This document shows, one piece after another, positions 16,042 to 30,767 of a stretch of DNA of 64,000 bases. The first letter of the stretch is position 1; each line of letters starts with the position of its first letter. The translations under genes and the position numbers were made by a program. Source of the DNA: Kushneria avicenniae (GTDB lineage: Bacteria; Pseudomonadota; Gammaproteobacteria; Pseudomonadales; Halomonadaceae); contig NZ_FOLY01000009.1 of NCBI RefSeq assembly GCF_900112585.1, positions 1 through 64,000 on the forward strand, read 5' to 3'. The notes beneath the pieces are model-generated. The model was not told the DNA's origin. It worked only from the letters and a program-made list of their open reading frames with translations, and searched no databases.

Positions 16042-18165
16042 TTACTCTTCCAGAGTCGCTTCAAAGGCGGACTTTTCTTCTTCACCGACTTCCTTGATGG
16101 ACAGCTTGACGCGGCCGCGGTTATCGATGTCCAGCACCTTGACGGTCACCATCTGGTTCTCGCTGAGGTAATCGCGAACATCGTTGACCCGCTCAGGGAC
16201 GATCTGGGAGATGTGTACCAGCCCATCAGTGCCCGGCATGAAGTTGACGAAGGCGCCAAAGTCGGCAATACGTACCACCTTGCCGCGATAGAGCTTGCCA
16301 ACTTCGGCTTCAGCCGTGATGCCGAGCACGGTGTCCATCGCCTTCTGGGCGCCGGCCTTGGTTTCGGCGTAGATCCGGACGCTGCCGTCATCGTCGATGT
16401 CGATCGAGGCGCCGGTGTCTTCACAGATCTGGCGAATGGTCGCGCCGCCCTTGCCGATCACGTCACGAATCTTCTCGGGATCGATCTTGAGACGGGCCAT
16501 GGTGGGCGCATGCTCGGCCACTTCGCCACGACTCTGCGCGATCACGTGATTCATTTCGCCCAGGATATGCTGGCGCGCATGGAAGGCCTGCTCCAGCGCC
16601 TTTTCCATGATCTCTTCGTTGATCCCTTCAATCTTGATGTCCATCTGCAGCGCCGTGATGCCCTCTGCGGAACCGGCCACCTTGAAATCCATATCACCGA
16701 GGTGATCTTCATCACCCAGGATATCGGTCAGAACGGCAAAGCGCTCGCCTTCCTTGACCAGACCCATGGCGATACCGGCAACCGGCGCCTTCAGCGGCAC
16801 GCCGGCATCCATCAGCGCCAGCGAGGAGCCACAGACTGAGGCCATCGAGCTGGAGCCGTTGGATTCGGTAATCTCGGAGACCACGCGGATCGAATACGGG
16901 AAGTCATCGGCAGACGGCAGCATGGCAGAAACGCCACGGCGCGCCAGACGACCATGACCGATTTCGCGACGCTTGGGAGAGCCGATGAAGCCGGCCTCGC
17001 CCACGCTGTAGGGTGGGAAATTGTAGTGCAGCATGAAGCGGTCATGGCGCTCGCCATCCAGACCTTCAACCAGCTGCGCATCCCGGGTAGTGCCCAGCGT
17101 CGTGGTCACGATCGCCTGGGTTTCACCGCGAGTAAAGATGGCCGAACCATGCGTACGCGGCAGAGCCCCTACTTCGATGTCCAGCGCGCGAACGGTGGAA
17201 TGATCGCGACCATCGATACGCGGCTCACCGTTGAGCACGCGCTCTCGCACGATGCGCTTTTCAAGTTTGGCAAAGCCATTGCTGACGTCTTCGCCGCTAT
17301 AGAGCGCTGCATCGCCTTCGCAGAGCTGAGTCTTCGCCTGCGCCTTGAGCTCATTCAAGCAGTCCTGACGCGCCATCTTGTCGGTAATCCGATAGGCCTC
17401 GCCGATGCCCGCTTCATAGCCGTTGGCCAGCGCATCCTTGAGCGCCGAGTTATCGGCCTGGGGCTGCCAGTCCCATCTGGCCTTGCCACCTTCACTCACA
17501 AACTCGTTGATGGCCTTGATGGCCACCTGCATCTCTTCGTGGGCGAACAGGACGGCGCCGAGCATTTCGTCTTCGGAAAGCTCTTTGGCCTCGGACTCAA
17601 CCATCAGGACGGCCTTTTCGGTGCCGGCCACGACCATGTCGAGTTCAGAAGCCTGCAGCTCTTCCTGAGAAGGGTTGATGAAGTACCCGCGCTCGTTGGT
17701 ATAGGCCACGCGCGCCGCACCGATCGGGCCGGCAAAGGGCACACCGGAGATAGCCAGTGCCGCGGAAGTGCCCAGCATGGCAGCGATGTCAGGATCCTGA
17801 TGACGTTCGGCCGAGAGCACCGTGCAGACCACCTGCACTTCGTTCATGAAGCCCTTGGGAAACAGGGGGCGGATCGGGCGATCAATCAGGCGTGAGGTCA
17901 GCGTTTCCTTCTCGCTGGGACGCCCTTCACGTTTGAAAAAGCCGCCTGGAATCTTGCCGACCGAATAGGTCTTTTCCTGATAGTGCACGGAAAGGGGAAA
18001 GAAATCCTGACCGGGCTTGATGTCCTTTCTGGCAACAACCGTACACAGCACCACCGTGTTGTCCATGGTGACCAGGACGCTGCCGGTGGCCTGACGTGCC
18101 AGACGACCGGTTTCCAGCGTGACGCTGTGGTTGCCGTATTGAAATGTCTTTTTAACCGCGTTCAA
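16042..18165 (-). CDS. pnp: Polynucleotide phosphorylase
   Basis: Phosphorolytic 3'-5' exoribonuclease and degradosome component. It has two RNase PH domains, with the active one in the second half, then a KH domain ([15 protein letters not shown]) and an S1 domain ([15 protein letters not shown]) near the C-terminus. An upstream ATG at 18195 exists. I prefer the TTG at 18165, because it has an AAGGA site at correct spacing and the conserved N-terminus (AVKKTFQYG) begins there. It follows rpsO across a strong terminator, so expression needs read-through or its own promoter, as in E. coli. Confidence 0.95.
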   Translation of the reverse strand: MNAVKKTFQYGNHSVTLETGRLARQATGSVLVTMDNTVVLCTVVARKDIKPGQDFFPLSVHYQEKTYSVGKIPGGFFKREGRPSEKETLTSRLIDRPIRPLFPKGFMNEVQVVCTVLSAERHQDPDIAAMLGTSAALAISGVPFAGPIGAARVAYTNERGYFINPSQEELQASELDMVVAGTEKAVLMVESEAKELSEDEMLGAVLFAHEEMQVAIKAINEFVSEGGKARWDWQPQADNSALKDALANGYEAGIGEAYRITDKMARQDCLNELKAQAKTQLCEGDAALYSGEDVSNGFAKLEKRIVRERVLNGEPRIDGRDHSTVRALDIEVGALPRTHGSAIFTRGETQAIVTTTLGTTRDAQLVEGLDGERHDRFMLHYNFPPYSVGEAGFIGSPKRREIGHGRLARRGVSAMLPSADDFPYSIRVVSEITESNGSSSMASVCGSSLALMDAGVPLKAPVAGIAMGLVKEGERFAVLTDILGDEDHLGDMDFKVAGSAEGITALQMDIKIEGINEEIMEKALEQAFHARQHILGEMNHVIAQSRGEVAEHAPTMARLKIDPEKIRDVIGKGGATIRQICEDTGASIDIDDDGSVRIYAETKAGAQKAMDTVLGITAEAEVGKLYRGKVVRIADFGAFVNFMPGTDGLVHISQIVPERVNDVRDYLSENQMVTVKVLDIDNRGRVKLSIKEVGEEEKSAFEATLEE

Positions 18166-18253
18166 TGCGTTGTCCTTTTCTCGTAAACCATTCATTCACT
18201 TTCGACGTCATCTTAAAATCAAACGTCTCGAGTGTCACTCTCGCCACGGGCCA

Positions 18254-18290
18254 TAACAAAAACAGGCGGCTCCCGAAGGGAGCCGCCTGT
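18254..18290 (-). terminator. Intrinsic terminator after rpsO
   Basis: A 13-bp perfect stem (18262-18274 with 18278-18290) is followed on the minus strand by TTTTTGTT. It lies between rpsO and pnp and would attenuate transcription into pnp. Confidence 0.92.
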
Positions 18291-18316
18291 CAGTACCTGC
18301 CGGAAAGGCGACGCAA

Positions 18317-18586
18317 TCAGCGACGCAGGCCCAGACGAGAGATGATCTGCTGATAGCGATCAAAATTCTTGCGCTTGAGATAATCCAGCAGCTTGCGGCG
18401 CTGGTTGACCATGCGGATCAGGCCACGACGCGAGTGGTGATCCTGCTTGTGATCCTTGAAGTGGCTCTGCAGGGTAACGATATTGTCAGTCAGCAGGGCG
18501 ATCTGGACCTCCGGCGAACCGGTGTCGTTGTCACCCGTACCAAATTCCTTGACGATCTCGGCCTTGCGTTCGGCAGTCAGTGCCAT
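18317..18586 (-). CDS. rpsO: 30S ribosomal protein S15
   Basis: Primary 16S-binding protein of the 30S platform. It is 89 aa, with [41 protein letters not shown] and the C-terminal ISRLGLRR all canonical. The start is the ATG at 18586 (MALTAERK); the longer open frame upstream is not S15. It is followed by a strong terminator and then pnp, the same order as E. coli. Confidence 0.97.
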   Translation of the reverse strand: MALTAERKAEIVKEFGTGDNDTGSPEVQIALLTDNIVTLQSHFKDHKQDHHSRRGLIRMVNQRRKLLDYLKRKNFDRYQQIISRLGLRR

Positions 18587-18660
18587 GTTACTTCTCCAGT
18601 TTAATATGCCTGAGCATTGATAAGTGTCGAAGACCACGCATATTTGCAGTCTTCGCGAAA

Positions 18661-19581
18661 CTACCGGTCCTCACCGGCAGTATTGATCAGTCGACGCGGG
18701 GAACACTGCCCCGGCCCGCTGACCGTGACCACGCCCAGAAGCGCGTGATCGTGATAAAGCCTTGCAACACTGCCTTCTTCCAGCCCATTGGTATCCAGCG
18801 ACACGGGCTGACCGTGCAGGATGCGCTGGGCACCGTCATCATCGGTATCAAGTTGCGGCAGATGATTGATCAGCGCATCGACCGGCAGCAGCTTCTCGAG
18901 ACGCTGCTCGTCGCTCATGGCTTCCAGCGCTTCGAAATCCAGCATGTTGCCGTCATTGAAGGGACCGGTTCTGAGTCGACGCAGTCCTTCAAGATGGGCC
19001 CCACAGCCAAGACGCTCGCCGATATCCTCGGCCAGCGTACGAATGTAGGTGCCCTTGCTGACGCTGACATCCAGTGAAAAACCCCGGGCATGTCGCGACG
19101 TGAGCGCAATATCATAAATGCTCACGCGTCTTGGTGCACGCTCAAGCTCCCGTCCGGCGCGGGCATGGGCATAGAGCGGCTGCCCCTGATGCTTGAGCGC
19201 CGAATACATGGGCGGCACCTGCTCGATCTCGCCGACAAAATCGGCCAGCACAGTCTCGATGTCGCCATCCTCCAGATCGGGAACGCTACGCTGTTTGAGC
19301 ACTTCGCCTTCCCGGTCCCCCGTATCGGTCACCACACCGAGACGAATGCTGGCCAGATAGCGCTTGTCGGCATCCAGAAGCCAGGAGGAGAACTTGGTGG
19401 CCTCACCCAGACAGATGGGCAGCAGACCGGTCGCCATGGGATCAAGCGTTCCGGTGTGCCCCGCCTTCTGCGCCTGGTAAAGCCCGCGTACCTGCTGCAG
19501 TGCGCGGTTGGAGCTTACGCCTTCGTGCTTGTCCAGCAGCAACACCCCGTTGATGGGACGCCCGCGACGTCGTCTTGCCAT
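18661..19581 (-). CDS. truB: tRNA pseudouridine-55 synthase
   Basis: Makes pseudouridine 55 in the T-loop of elongator tRNAs. The catalytic Asp is D47 in [14 protein letters not shown]-terminal PUA-like region fills the last 60 residues. The N-terminus [19 protein letters not shown] is typical. The gene starts at the base where rbfA ends (19581), so the two are coupled. It is part of the rimP-nusA-infB-rbfA-truB-rpsO-pnp block. Confidence 0.96.
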   Translation of the reverse strand: MARRRRGRPINGVLLLDKHEGVSSNRALQQVRGLYQAQKAGHTGTLDPMATGLLPICLGEATKFSSWLLDADKRYLASIRLGVVTDTGDREGEVLKQRSVPDLEDGDIETVLADFVGEIEQVPPMYSALKHQGQPLYAHARAGRELERAPRRVSIYDIALTSRHARGFSLDVSVSKGTYIRTLAEDIGERLGCGAHLEGLRRLRTGPFNDGNMLDFEALEAMSDEQRLEKLLPVDALINHLPQLDTDDDGAQRILHGQPVSLDTNGLEEGSVARLYHDHALLGVVTVSGPGQCSPRRLINTAGEDR

Positions 19582-19985
19582 CAGTCGCCGCGCTCCGGGC
19601 CTGTCTCATCATCTTCACCAGTGCGGTCACGGTCGGACTGCACGGCGCGCTCGATCAGACTCGACAGCTCATGACCGCGAGTGACGGATTCGTCAAAGTG
19701 GAAACGAAGCTCCGGCACGTGGCGAAGCTTCATGGTCCGGGCAACACGAGACCGCAAAAAACCACTGGCGCGCTTGAGCACCCCAAGGTTTTCACGGATG
19801 CGCTCCGGATCATTTTCCCCCATCAGGGTGACGTGAACATCGGCATAGCTCAGGTCACGACTGACGTCGGCCGACGTGACCGTCACCATGCCCAGCCGGG
19901 GATCCTTGATCTCACGCTGGATCAGCTGGGCCAGCTCGTGGGCCAGCTGCTCGCCGACCCGATCCGTACGATTGAATTCACGCAT
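19581..19985 (-). CDS. rbfA: 30S ribosome-binding factor A
   Basis: Late 30S maturation factor with a type-II KH-like fold. The 134-aa sequence has the family pattern RVGEQLAHELAQLIQREIKDPRL at the N-terminus and PELRFHFDESV before an acidic tail. It lies 27 bp after infB and overlaps truB by one base. Confidence 0.95.
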   Translation of the reverse strand: MREFNRTDRVGEQLAHELAQLIQREIKDPRLGMVTVTSADVSRDLSYADVHVTLMGENDPERIRENLGVLKRASGFLRSRVARTMKLRHVPELRFHFDESVTRGHELSSLIERAVQSDRDRTGEDDETGPERGD

Positions 19986-20012
19986 GAGACGCTCCCGTCA
20001 TGGAGGCAGCAC

Positions 20013-22553
20013 TCACAGGGAGCGCTGGACCTCGACCTGGTCGAAGACTTCGATCTTGTCGCCGACCTGGACATCATTGTAGTTACGAACGCCGATGCCA
20101 CACTCCATGCCGTTGCGCACTTCGTTGACGTCGTCCTTGAAGCGGCGCAGGGATTCGAGCTCACCTTCGTAGACCACGACGTTCTCACGCAGAACACGGA
20201 TGCGCTTGTTGCGGTGCACGGTACCTTCGATGACCATGCAGCCTGCGACAGCACCGATCTTCGGTGCGCGGAAGACATCACGCACCTCGGCCACGCCCAC
20301 GATATCCTCACGCCATTCCGGCGCCAGCATACCGCTCATTGCCTGCTTGACTTCATCAATGAGGTGATAGATGACGCTGTAGTAGCGCAGGTCCAGCCCT
20401 TCACGGTCGACGATGTCACGCGAGGAGGCATCGGCACGAACGTTGAAGCCAACGATGATGGCATTGGAAGCCACGGCCAGGTTGGTGTCGGTTTCGGTGA
20501 TACCACCGACACCGGAAGACACGACTGCAACCTTGACTTCATCGGTCGAGAGCTCTTCAAGCGCGCCGCGGATGGCTTCGAGCGAACCCTGTACGTCGGC
20601 CTTGAGCACGATATTGACGGTAGCGGTCTCGTCCTGGCCCATCTGGCTGAACATGTTCTCCAGCTTGGCCTTCTGCTGACGCGCCAGACGCACTTCGCGA
20701 TACTTGCCCTGACGGAAGTTGGCGACTTCACGCGCCTTCTTCTCATCAGCCAGCACCATGAAGTCGTCACCGGCTTCCGGCGTACCGCCCAGACCGAGGA
20801 TCTCGACCGGCATGGAGGGCCCGGCTTCATCGACCTGCTTGCCCAGTTCGTTGACCAGTGCCCGCACGCGACCGTAGTGGAGTCCGGCCAGTACCACATC
20901 GCCCTTTCTGAGCGTACCGGTCTGTACCAGGACGGTGGCAACAGGGCCGCGACCGCGGTCCAGACGGGACTCGACCACAACACCCTTTCCGGGCGCTTCA
21001 GGAACGGCCTTGAGCTCCAGTACTTCGGAGACCAGCAGTACCGCTTCCAGCAGTCCGTCAATGTTCTCGCCGCTTTTGGCGGAAACATGAACAAACTGGG
21101 TATCACCGCCCCACTCTTCCGAGATCACGCCGCGCTGCGACAGCTCGTTGCGCACGCGATCCGGATCAGCACCTGGCTTGTCGATCTTGTTGACCGCCAC
21201 GACCAGCGGTACACCGGCAGCCTTGGCGTGCTCGATGGCCTCGACCGTCTGCGGCATGACGCCGTCATCGGCGGCCACCACCAGGATAACCACGTCAGTG
21301 GCCTGTGCACCGCGAGCACGCATGGCGGTAAAGGCCGCGTGACCGGGCGTATCCAGAAAGGTCAGGTCGCCGTTTTCATGTTCAACGTGATAGGCGCCGA
21401 TATGCTGGGTAATGCCGCCGGCTTCGCCGGTGGCGACCTTGGTGCGACGGATGTAGTCCAGCAGCGAGGTCTTGCCGTGGTCAACGTGACCCATGACGGT
21501 CACCACCGGCGCACGCGTGATCTGCTCGCCTTCATAGGAGATGTTTTCGAGCACTTCGGTCTCGAGCGCATCTTCTTTAACCAGTCTGGGCGTATGCCCC
21601 ATCTCTTCGACCACGATCGCGGCAGTATCCTGATCGATGGTCTGGTTGATGGTCACGGCGGCGCCCATCTTGAACATGGCCTTGATGACTTCGTTGGCCT
21701 TGATGGCCATCTTGTCAGCCAGGTCCGCCACGCTGATGGATTCAGGGATAGGCACTTCACGCACGATATTCTGCACCGGCTTCTGGAAACCATGGGCATT
21801 GTCGCTGCGGCTGCTGCCACCACGGCGGCTGCCACGGCGCTGCTCGGCCCGCTTGACCTTCTTTCCACCACGCTTGCGCTCGTTACGCTCGCTGCGCTCG
21901 TCGGCATCATCGCGGCGCTCGTCACGACGACCGCCGGCAGACTTGCCGCCTTCGCCACGACGGGTATTGCGCCGGCTGTTGTCATTACGCGGCTCACGTG
22001 GCGGTGCCTCGACGGCCGGAGCGCCTTCTTCAGCACTTTCCGGAACCGGCGCCTCGACAGCTTCTTCTAACGGTGCGGCCTTGTCGCTGACAGGCTGCGC
22101 CTGTTCGGTGCTTTCCTGAGCGGGCGCCGCTTCGCCAACTGCCGGTGCCTCGGTAGAAGCACTGACGGCCTGCTCGGTCGTGGCAGCCTGCTCTGCGGCA
22201 GGGGCCTGAGCGTCCTGCTGCTCCTGCTCGCCGTTTTCTTCATCGCCACGCTTGACGTAGGTACGCTTTTTACGCACCTGCACTTCGATGGTCTTGTTGC
22301 GACCATCACCGGTGCGAATCTTGCTGCGGGTCTTGCGCGTCATGGTGATACGGTTCTTGTTACCGTTGTTACCACGCGCACCAGCGCCCCCGTGGCTTCT
22401 GGTGAGATAGTCGAGCAGCGTCTGCTTGTCTTCTTCGGAGACCGCATCGTTTTCTGCCTTATGCGGCAGACCTGCTTCACTCATCTGCTCGAGCAGGCGG
22501 CTGACATCACGCCCCACCTTGCCGGCAAATTCCTTGACTGTTGTTTCTGCCAT
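20013..22553 (-). CDS. infB: Translation initiation factor IF-2
   Basis: GTPase that brings fMet-tRNA to the 30S subunit. It has an N-terminal IF2-N helix bundle, a long low-complexity charged Ala/Glu/Arg linker (about residues 100-250), and a second IF2-N domain. G1 (GHVDHGKT) is at about 355-362, DTPGH near 402 and NKID near 454; domains II-IV follow. Length 846 aa is normal. Several long antisense frames here are artefacts of its codon pattern. The gene follows nusA by 41 bp. Confidence 0.97.
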   Translation of the reverse strand: MAETTVKEFAGKVGRDVSRLLEQMSEAGLPHKAENDAVSEEDKQTLLDYLTRSHGGAGARGNNGNKNRITMTRKTRSKIRTGDGRNKTIEVQVRKKRTYVKRGDEENGEQEQQDAQAPAAEQAATTEQAVSASTEAPAVGEAAPAQESTEQAQPVSDKAAPLEEAVEAPVPESAEEGAPAVEAPPREPRNDNSRRNTRRGEGGKSAGGRRDERRDDADERSERNERKRGGKKVKRAEQRRGSRRGGSSRSDNAHGFQKPVQNIVREVPIPESISVADLADKMAIKANEVIKAMFKMGAAVTINQTIDQDTAAIVVEEMGHTPRLVKEDALETEVLENISYEGEQITRAPVVTVMGHVDHGKTSLLDYIRRTKVATGEAGGITQHIGAYHVEHENGDLTFLDTPGHAAFTAMRARGAQATDVVILVVAADDGVMPQTVEAIEHAKAAGVPLVVAVNKIDKPGADPDRVRNELSQRGVISEEWGGDTQFVHVSAKSGENIDGLLEAVLLVSEVLELKAVPEAPGKGVVVESRLDRGRGPVATVLVQTGTLRKGDVVLAGLHYGRVRALVNELGKQVDEAGPSMPVEILGLGGTPEAGDDFMVLADEKKAREVANFRQGKYREVRLARQQKAKLENMFSQMGQDETATVNIVLKADVQGSLEAIRGALEELSTDEVKVAVVSSGVGGITETDTNLAVASNAIIVGFNVRADASSRDIVDREGLDLRYYSVIYHLIDEVKQAMSGMLAPEWREDIVGVAEVRDVFRAPKIGAVAGCMVIEGTVHRNKRIRVLRENVVVYEGELESLRRFKDDVNEVRNGMECGIGVRNYNDVQVGDKIEVFDQVEVQRSL

Positions 22554-22594
22554 TTATGACCTCCTGAGCCCGTGACCTGTCGCGATACGATGGA

Positions 22595-24079
22595 TTATTC
22601 GAACCACGGCGCCCGGGCCGTCATGATCAGTGCCGCAGCACGTTCTTCATCCATCCCCTCAATGTCCTTGAGGTCTTCAATGGATTGCTCGGCAAGATCT
22701 TCCATGGTGATAATTCCTCGCCCGGCCAGCCGGTAGGCAAGATGCTGATCCATGCCCTCCATCGAGAGCAGATCCTCGGCGGGCGCGGTGCCGTCCAATT
22801 CTTCTTCGGATTTGATCGCCAGATTGAGCAATTCATCCTTGGCCCGCGCGCGCAGCTCCTCGACCAGCGACTCGTCAAAGCCTTCGACTTCCAGCATCTC
22901 TTCCAGCGGGACGTAGGCGACTTCCTCAAGCGAAGTAAAGCCTTCCTCGACCAGCAGCCGCGCCATCTCTTCATCAACATTGAGGTGATTGATGAAGTAC
23001 TCGATATAACTGTCGAGCTCCTGATCGCGACGTCCCTGGGCTTCCTCCTCCGTCATGACGTTGAGCGTCCAGCCGGTCAGTTCACTGGCCAGACGTACGT
23101 TCTGTCCGCTGCGGCCGATGGCCTGGGCCAGATTGTCTTCGCCGACCGCAACGTCCATGGCGTGAGTGTCCTCATCCACCAGGATGGAGGCCACGTCGGC
23201 GGGCGCCATGGCATTGATGACCAGTTGAGCCGGATTATCGTCCCAGAGCACGATATCCACACGCTCGTTGCGCAGCTCGTTTGAAACGGCCTGCACCCTG
23301 GAACCACGCATGCCGACACAGGCACCAACCGGATCGATGCGGCGGTCGTTGGTCTTGACGGCAATCTTGGCACGAGAGCCTGGATCGCGTGCAGCGCCCT
23401 TGATTTCGATCAGCTGCTCCGAAATTTCGGGAACCTCGATGGTAAAGAGCTCCACCAGAAATTCGGGGCGTGTACGAGACAGGATCAGCTGCGCACCACG
23501 CGCTTCAGGATCCACACGCCAGAGCAGTGCCCTGACGCGTTCGTTGAGGCGATAGCGCTCACCCGGGATCATTTCACCGCGCGGCAGGAACCCTTCCGCG
23601 TTGTCGCCCAGATCAATGATCAGGCCATCACGTGTGGTTTTCTTGACATTGCCGCCCACCAGCTCGCCTTCGCGCTCGGCATACTGGCGCACGATTTCGG
23701 AGCGCTCGGCTTCACGCACCTTCTGAACGATGACCTGCTTGGCCGTCTGAGCCGCAATCCGACCGAATTCGGCGGATTCGATCTGCTCTTCCACGACCTC
23801 ATTGAGCGCCAGCGGATCATCACGCTCTTCGGCAGCGCCCAGCGGAATCTGGCGTGCCGAAGTGGTGTAATCCTCGTCGGGCACGACTGTCCAGCGCCTG
23901 AAGGTTTCGTAATCGCCGGTATTGCGATCGATACGCACACGAATATCGACATCCTTGCCTTCGTAGCGCTTTCTTGAAGCGCTGGCCAGCGCTGCTTCAA
24001 CGGCTTCGAAAATAATATCGCGGGGAACACCCTTTTCGTTCGATATCGCATCGACGACCAGCAAAATGTCCTTGCTCAT
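22595..24079 (-). CDS. nusA: Transcription termination/antitermination factor NusA
   Basis: RNA polymerase-associated factor acting in pausing, termination and rRNA antitermination. It has an N-terminal polymerase-binding domain, S1 ([19 protein letters not shown]), two KH domains (including [15 protein letters not shown] and [12 protein letters not shown]), and two acidic C-terminal repeats as in E. coli. It is 494 aa. It fits functionally with the boxA leader at the start of the window. Confidence 0.97.
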   Translation of the reverse strand: MSKDILLVVDAISNEKGVPRDIIFEAVEAALASASRKRYEGKDVDIRVRIDRNTGDYETFRRWTVVPDEDYTTSARQIPLGAAEERDDPLALNEVVEEQIESAEFGRIAAQTAKQVIVQKVREAERSEIVRQYAEREGELVGGNVKKTTRDGLIIDLGDNAEGFLPRGEMIPGERYRLNERVRALLWRVDPEARGAQLILSRTRPEFLVELFTIEVPEISEQLIEIKGAARDPGSRAKIAVKTNDRRIDPVGACVGMRGSRVQAVSNELRNERVDIVLWDDNPAQLVINAMAPADVASILVDEDTHAMDVAVGEDNLAQAIGRSGQNVRLASELTGWTLNVMTEEEAQGRRDQELDSYIEYFINHLNVDEEMARLLVEEGFTSLEEVAYVPLEEMLEVEGFDESLVEELRARAKDELLNLAIKSEEELDGTAPAEDLLSMEGMDQHLAYRLAGRGIITMEDLAEQSIEDLKDIEGMDEERAAALIMTARAPWFE

Positions 24080-24119
24080 GCCTGTGCCTCGCCAGAAAAG
24101 TCCTTGTTGTCATCAAGCA

Positions 24120-24581
24120 TCAGTTATCAAACCCGGGCACGACGCGTGCCTGCTCAATGGTCTCGATAGGAAATCCATACTCTTCGTCGTTGAACTGCAG
24201 CAGCACTTCATCGCCATCCACACCGGCCAGCAGCCCCTTGAAACGACGCTGACCCTCAAAGGGCGCGCGCAGTTTCAGCGTAATGGTATGACCGGCAAAC
24301 CGGGCAAAATGTGACAGGGAATAAAGCGGGCGATCCATCCCGGGAGAGGACACTTCAAGCTGATACTGTCCGGGGAGAGGGTCTTCTACATCCAGCAGGG
24401 CACTGACCTGCCGGCTGACATCGGCACAGTCTTCAACGCTTACACCATTGTCATGATCGATATAAACGATCAGTCTGGAATGTTTGCCCTGAGCATTGTA
24501 ATCAATGCCCCAGAGCTCGAAACCGAGCGCTGCGACGGCGGGCTCTATCAGCGTATGCAGTGTTTCTTGCCTGGTTGGCAC
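24120..24581 (-). CDS. rimP: Ribosome maturation factor RimP
   Basis: Needed for 30S assembly. The 153-aa protein has LGFELWGIDYNAQGK, VSVEDCADVSRQVSALLDVEDPL and the LEVSSPGMDRPL motif. It starts at a GTG (24581) with GGAGG seven bases upstream. The open frame continues upstream through the fMet tRNA, which is clearly not coding. It begins the rimP-nusA-infB unit, preceded by tRNA-fMet, as metY precedes rimP in E. coli. Confidence 0.94.
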   Translation of the reverse strand: MPTRQETLHTLIEPAVAALGFELWGIDYNAQGKHSRLIVYIDHDNGVSVEDCADVSRQVSALLDVEDPLPGQYQLEVSSPGMDRPLYSLSHFARFAGHTITLKLRAPFEGQRRFKGLLAGVDGDEVLLQFNDEEYGFPIETIEQARVVPGFDN

Positions 24582-24672
24582 GACATGGCCTCCTGCAGTG
24601 GCATCAGGCACCCGAGCGAAAATACAGGAGAGCAGATGAGGTGACTGATGAGCGATCTTGTTGCGCTGTAAC

Positions 24673-24701
24673 AAAAAGCCCCTTCGATGGAAGGGGCTTT
24701 T
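24673..24701 (-). terminator. Terminator between tRNA-fMet and rimP
   Basis: A 12-bp stem (24674-24685 with 24690-24701), A/T-flanked, gives a T-run (TTTTTGTT) on the minus strand. It lies 3' of the tRNAs and about 90 bp before rimP, so it would end or attenuate the tRNA transcript. Confidence 0.8.
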
Positions 24702-24733
24702 CGGGGAAAAATTTCCATCCATTAACGCATGGA

Positions 24734-24810
<77 letters not shown>

Positions 24811-24885
24811 TCAATAGCGCAATCAGTATAAGGACTTTGTCCCGTCGAATCAACACGATCCGCCTGTCGCGACTTGCAGTTCCGA

Positions 24886-24972
24886 TGGTGCCGAAGGCGG
24901 GACTTGAACCCGCACGACCGTAAGGTCACTACCCCCTCAAGATAGCGTGTCTACCAATTCCACCACTTCGGC
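24886..24972 (-). tRNA. tRNA-Leu (GAG)
   Basis: 87 nt, CCA encoded. It is a class II tRNA with a long variable arm, and the anticodon loop reads CTTGAGG (anticodon GAG). In E. coli tRNA-Leu(GAG) also lies between secG and the rimP-nusA operon. Confidence 0.95.
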
Positions 24973-24981
24973 TTTCGGATC

Positions 24982-25111
24982 GACAGAATCAGGATTCTGT
25001 CACTTCTGACACTCTTTTGTCAGAAGAGTGATGAGGCGTTAACAAGAGAGCACCTCATCACTGGCGCGAGATTATGCACCTCCTGACCGGATTCGTCAAG
25101 CGATGCATAAT
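24982..25111. repeat. Cluster of four consecutive inverted repeats between secG and tRNA-Leu
   Basis: Perfect stems: 24982-24990/24993-25001 (9 bp, 2-nt loop); 25003-25011/25018-25026 (9 bp, 6-nt loop); 25027-25036/25053-25062 (10 bp, 16-nt loop); 25071-25078/25104-25111 (8 bp, 25-nt gap). None has a clear T-run. They fill the whole secG-tRNA-Leu gap and may be processing, termination or protein-binding structures. Confidence 0.8.
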
Positions 25112-25119
25112 TCTTTGCA

Positions 25120-25527
25120 TCAATTACCGTCGCCGTCATTCGTAGAAGGCACCGTCAGGCCACCGTTATCGTCACCGGCGTCCTGCTGCTGAGCGTCGGG
25201 AGCACGAGGGGCATCGTCGCCATCGTCCAGACTCGGCGCACTGCTGCGCTGCTGCTCGATGACACGCGCGTCGGGAATACCGCTCTGGGCATCACCGCCA
25301 CGGTCCACCAGCCAGGCAAGCCCGAGCGAAGTGATGAAGAAGAGCGCGGCCAGCACCGCCGTCAAGCGTGCAAGCGTCTTGGAAGCGCCCTGGGAGCCCA
25401 GCACCGTCTGCGAAGCGCCGCCACCAAAGGCAGCGCCCGCCTCGGCACCCTTGCCGCGCTGCAAAAGCACAAGCGTGATCAGGCTGATGGCAAGAAGGAC
25501 GTGAATCAGAATGATGGCAACGTACAT
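25120..25527 (-). CDS. secG: Preprotein translocase subunit SecG
   Basis: Auxiliary subunit of the SecYEG channel. There are two hydrophobic helices at about residues 3-22 and 52-72, with the family LLQRGKGAEAGAAFGGGASQ loop between. A long acidic, Gln/Asp-rich C-terminal tail makes it 135 aa, somewhat longer than E. coli (110). It is 4 bp from tpiA, so cotranscribed. secG next to tpiA and tRNA-Leu is conserved. Confidence 0.94.
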   Translation of the reverse strand: MYVAIILIHVLLAISLITLVLLQRGKGAEAGAAFGGGASQTVLGSQGASKTLARLTAVLAALFFITSLGLAWLVDRGGDAQSGIPDARVIEQQRSSAPSLDDGDDAPRAPDAQQQDAGDDNGGLTVPSTNDGDGN

Positions 25528-25531
25528 TTAA

Positions 25532-26281
25532 TCAACCTGCTGCGTGACAAATCGCAATGAAATCATCGGGTTTGAGCGAGGCGCCGCCTATCAGCCCCCC
25601 ATCGATATCCGGTCGGGAAAGAAGGTCGGCAGCGTTGTCGGCCTTCATGCTACCGCCATACAGCAGGCGCATGCCTTCTCCCAGCGCGGGATCCTTGTCT
25701 GACAACCATGCGCGAATCATGGCATGAACCTGCTGTGCCTGATCGGGTGTAGCCGTACGACCGGTACCGATGGCCCAGACCGGTTCGTAGGCGATCACCA
25801 GCTGCGAGCGCTCTTCGGCGGACAGGGCATCAAAAACGGCACTGACCTGACCAAGCACCACAGACTCCACCCGATCGGCCTCCCGCTCTTCAAGCGTTTC
25901 GCCAATGCACAGTACGGGCGTCAGCCCGGCAGCGAGAGCCGCCCTGACACGAGCCAGTACGGCCTGATCGTCTTCCCCGAACAGGGTCCGACGCTCCGAG
26001 TGACCCACCAGCACACAAGTGACACCGCACTGAACAAGCATGGAAGCACTGATCTCACCGGTATAGGCACCCGATGATTCAGGATGAAGCGTCTGGGCAC
26101 CGAGAGCGACCGGGCTGTCTGCCAGCAATCCCTGCGCCGATGTGAGCAGCGTAAAGGGGGGGATAATGGCAACGTCAACGCTGGAGGAGATCTGCGCCGA
26201 CGCCAGTGACTGCGTCATGGTCTCCAGCAGCTCCGGCGAGCCATTCATCTTCCAGTTGCCGGCAATCAGCGGCTTACGCAT
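25532..26281 (-). CDS. tpiA: Triosephosphate isomerase
   Basis: Interconverts dihydroxyacetone phosphate and glyceraldehyde-3-phosphate. The TIM barrel is seen through GNWKMNGS (catalytic Lys), GHSERR (catalytic His), YEPVWAIGTG (catalytic Glu), and the phosphate loop LYGGSM and GLIGGASL. It is 249 aa. It follows glmM by about 110 bp and precedes secG by 4 bp. Confidence 0.97.
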   Translation of the reverse strand: MRKPLIAGNWKMNGSPELLETMTQSLASAQISSSVDVAIIPPFTLLTSAQGLLADSPVALGAQTLHPESSGAYTGEISASMLVQCGVTCVLVGHSERRTLFGEDDQAVLARVRAALAAGLTPVLCIGETLEEREADRVESVVLGQVSAVFDALSAEERSQLVIAYEPVWAIGTGRTATPDQAQQVHAMIRAWLSDKDPALGEGMRLLYGGSMKADNAADLLSRPDIDGGLIGGASLKPDDFIAICHAAG

Positions 26282-26390
26282 GGTGACTTCTCCCTAGCCT
26301 GTCGAGAACAGGACAGTTTTGGTAGACGCCTCCGCAAGGAGGGCGATGGTAATGGAGCGATGGCGTGAACACAACCACGCCTCGCTGTCT

Positions 26391-27752
<1,362 letters not shown>

Positions 27753-27754
27753 TG

Positions 27755-28609
27755 CTATTTGCCTTCCTTGAGTACTGCACGTGTCATGCCAACGGCATCC
27801 GCACTGGCAGCGACATCATGTGTTCTGATAATCCAGGCGCCCTTGCTGACAGCCAGACTGGTCAGCGCCAGCCCGCCATAGAGACGCTCATCAACCTCGC
27901 GCGACAGCGCACGACCGATCATTCCCTTGCGAGAAGTGCCCACCAGCATGGGGTAACCCAGACGCTGGAGATACTCTAGGCGATTCATCAGACGCAGGTT
28001 GTGCGCAAGCGTCTTTGCAAAACCAAACCCCGGATCAACCAGCAGTCGCTCGGCAGCAATGCCTGCGTTGCGACAGCGCGTGATCTGCTGCTCCAGAAAG
28101 ATCACCACCTCTTCCTCGATGGGGCGCTCGTAACATGGGTCATTTTGCATGTTATCGGGCTCACCCACCATATGCATGAGACAGATGGGCAGCCCCGAAG
28201 CGGCCGCCGCCTCGAGCGCGCCCGGGCGTCTCAACGAGCGAACATCGTTGATCATGCCGGCACCTGCTGCGGCAACTGCCGTCATGACCTCCGCAGCGCT
28301 GGTGTCCACCGACACCAACGCCCCCAGCTCGCAGGTCAGTCGCTCGACAATCGGCACCACGCGATCCAGCTCCTGCTGCACGCCTACCGCCGCAGCTCCG
28401 GGCCGCGTGGATTCGCCGCCGACATCAATAATGCTGGCACCTTCCCGAAGCATCTCCTCAGCACGACGCAGTGCCGCATCACCGACGGCATGCCTGCCGC
28501 CATCAGAGAAGGAATCCGGAGTAACATTGAGAATACCCATGACGTGGGGCTCATTCAGTGACAGCCGGTGGCGTTTGCTGCACGCCATGGCATTGGCTGC
28601 ATTCGGCAT
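27755..28609 (-). CDS. folP: Dihydropteroate synthase
   Basis: Condenses hydroxymethyl-dihydropterin pyrophosphate (the FolK product) with p-aminobenzoate; target of sulfonamides. The motifs [33 protein letters not shown], and DPGFGFAKT are present, with a C-terminal RTHDV. It is 284 aa. An AGGAG site precedes the ATG at 28609. Order ftsH-folP-glmM matches E. coli. Confidence 0.96.
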   Translation of the reverse strand: MPNAANAMACSKRHRLSLNEPHVMGILNVTPDSFSDGGRHAVGDAALRRAEEMLREGASIIDVGGESTRPGAAAVGVQQELDRVVPIVERLTCELGALVSVDTSAAEVMTAVAAAGAGMINDVRSLRRPGALEAAAASGLPICLMHMVGEPDNMQNDPCYERPIEEEVVIFLEQQITRCRNAGIAAERLLVDPGFGFAKTLAHNLRLMNRLEYLQRLGYPMLVGTSRKGMIGRALSREVDERLYGGLALTSLAVSKGAWIIRTHDVAASADAVGMTRAVLKEGK

Positions 28610-28658
28610 GGTGACTCCTGAAACCTGAGGTGGCGACCTGCGTTGTAATCGGCGGACA

Positions 28659-28683
28659 TAAAAAAACCGCCCCGAAGGGCGGT
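28659..28683 (-). terminator. Intrinsic terminator after ftsH
   Basis: A 7-bp GC stem (28666-28672 with 28677-28683) with a TTCG-type loop is followed on the minus strand by TTTTTTTATG. It separates ftsH from folP. Confidence 0.85.
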
Positions 28684-28703
28684 CATGATACGCAAAACAT
28701 CAG

Positions 28704-30671
<1,968 letters not shown>

Positions 30672-30767
30672 GTCGTTCAAGGGGACACCCTCACTACGTG
30701 ATTCTGCCTGCCAGGCGTGGCCCGGTATGTGTCGAATAGCTTGGGGCGCGGCCTGTTGATTACAAGC

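Noticed and set aside
19575..22070. 831-aa plus-strand frame antisense to infB and rbfA
   Set aside because: Shadow frame caused by GC-rich codon structure; infB and rbfA on the minus strand are unmistakable.
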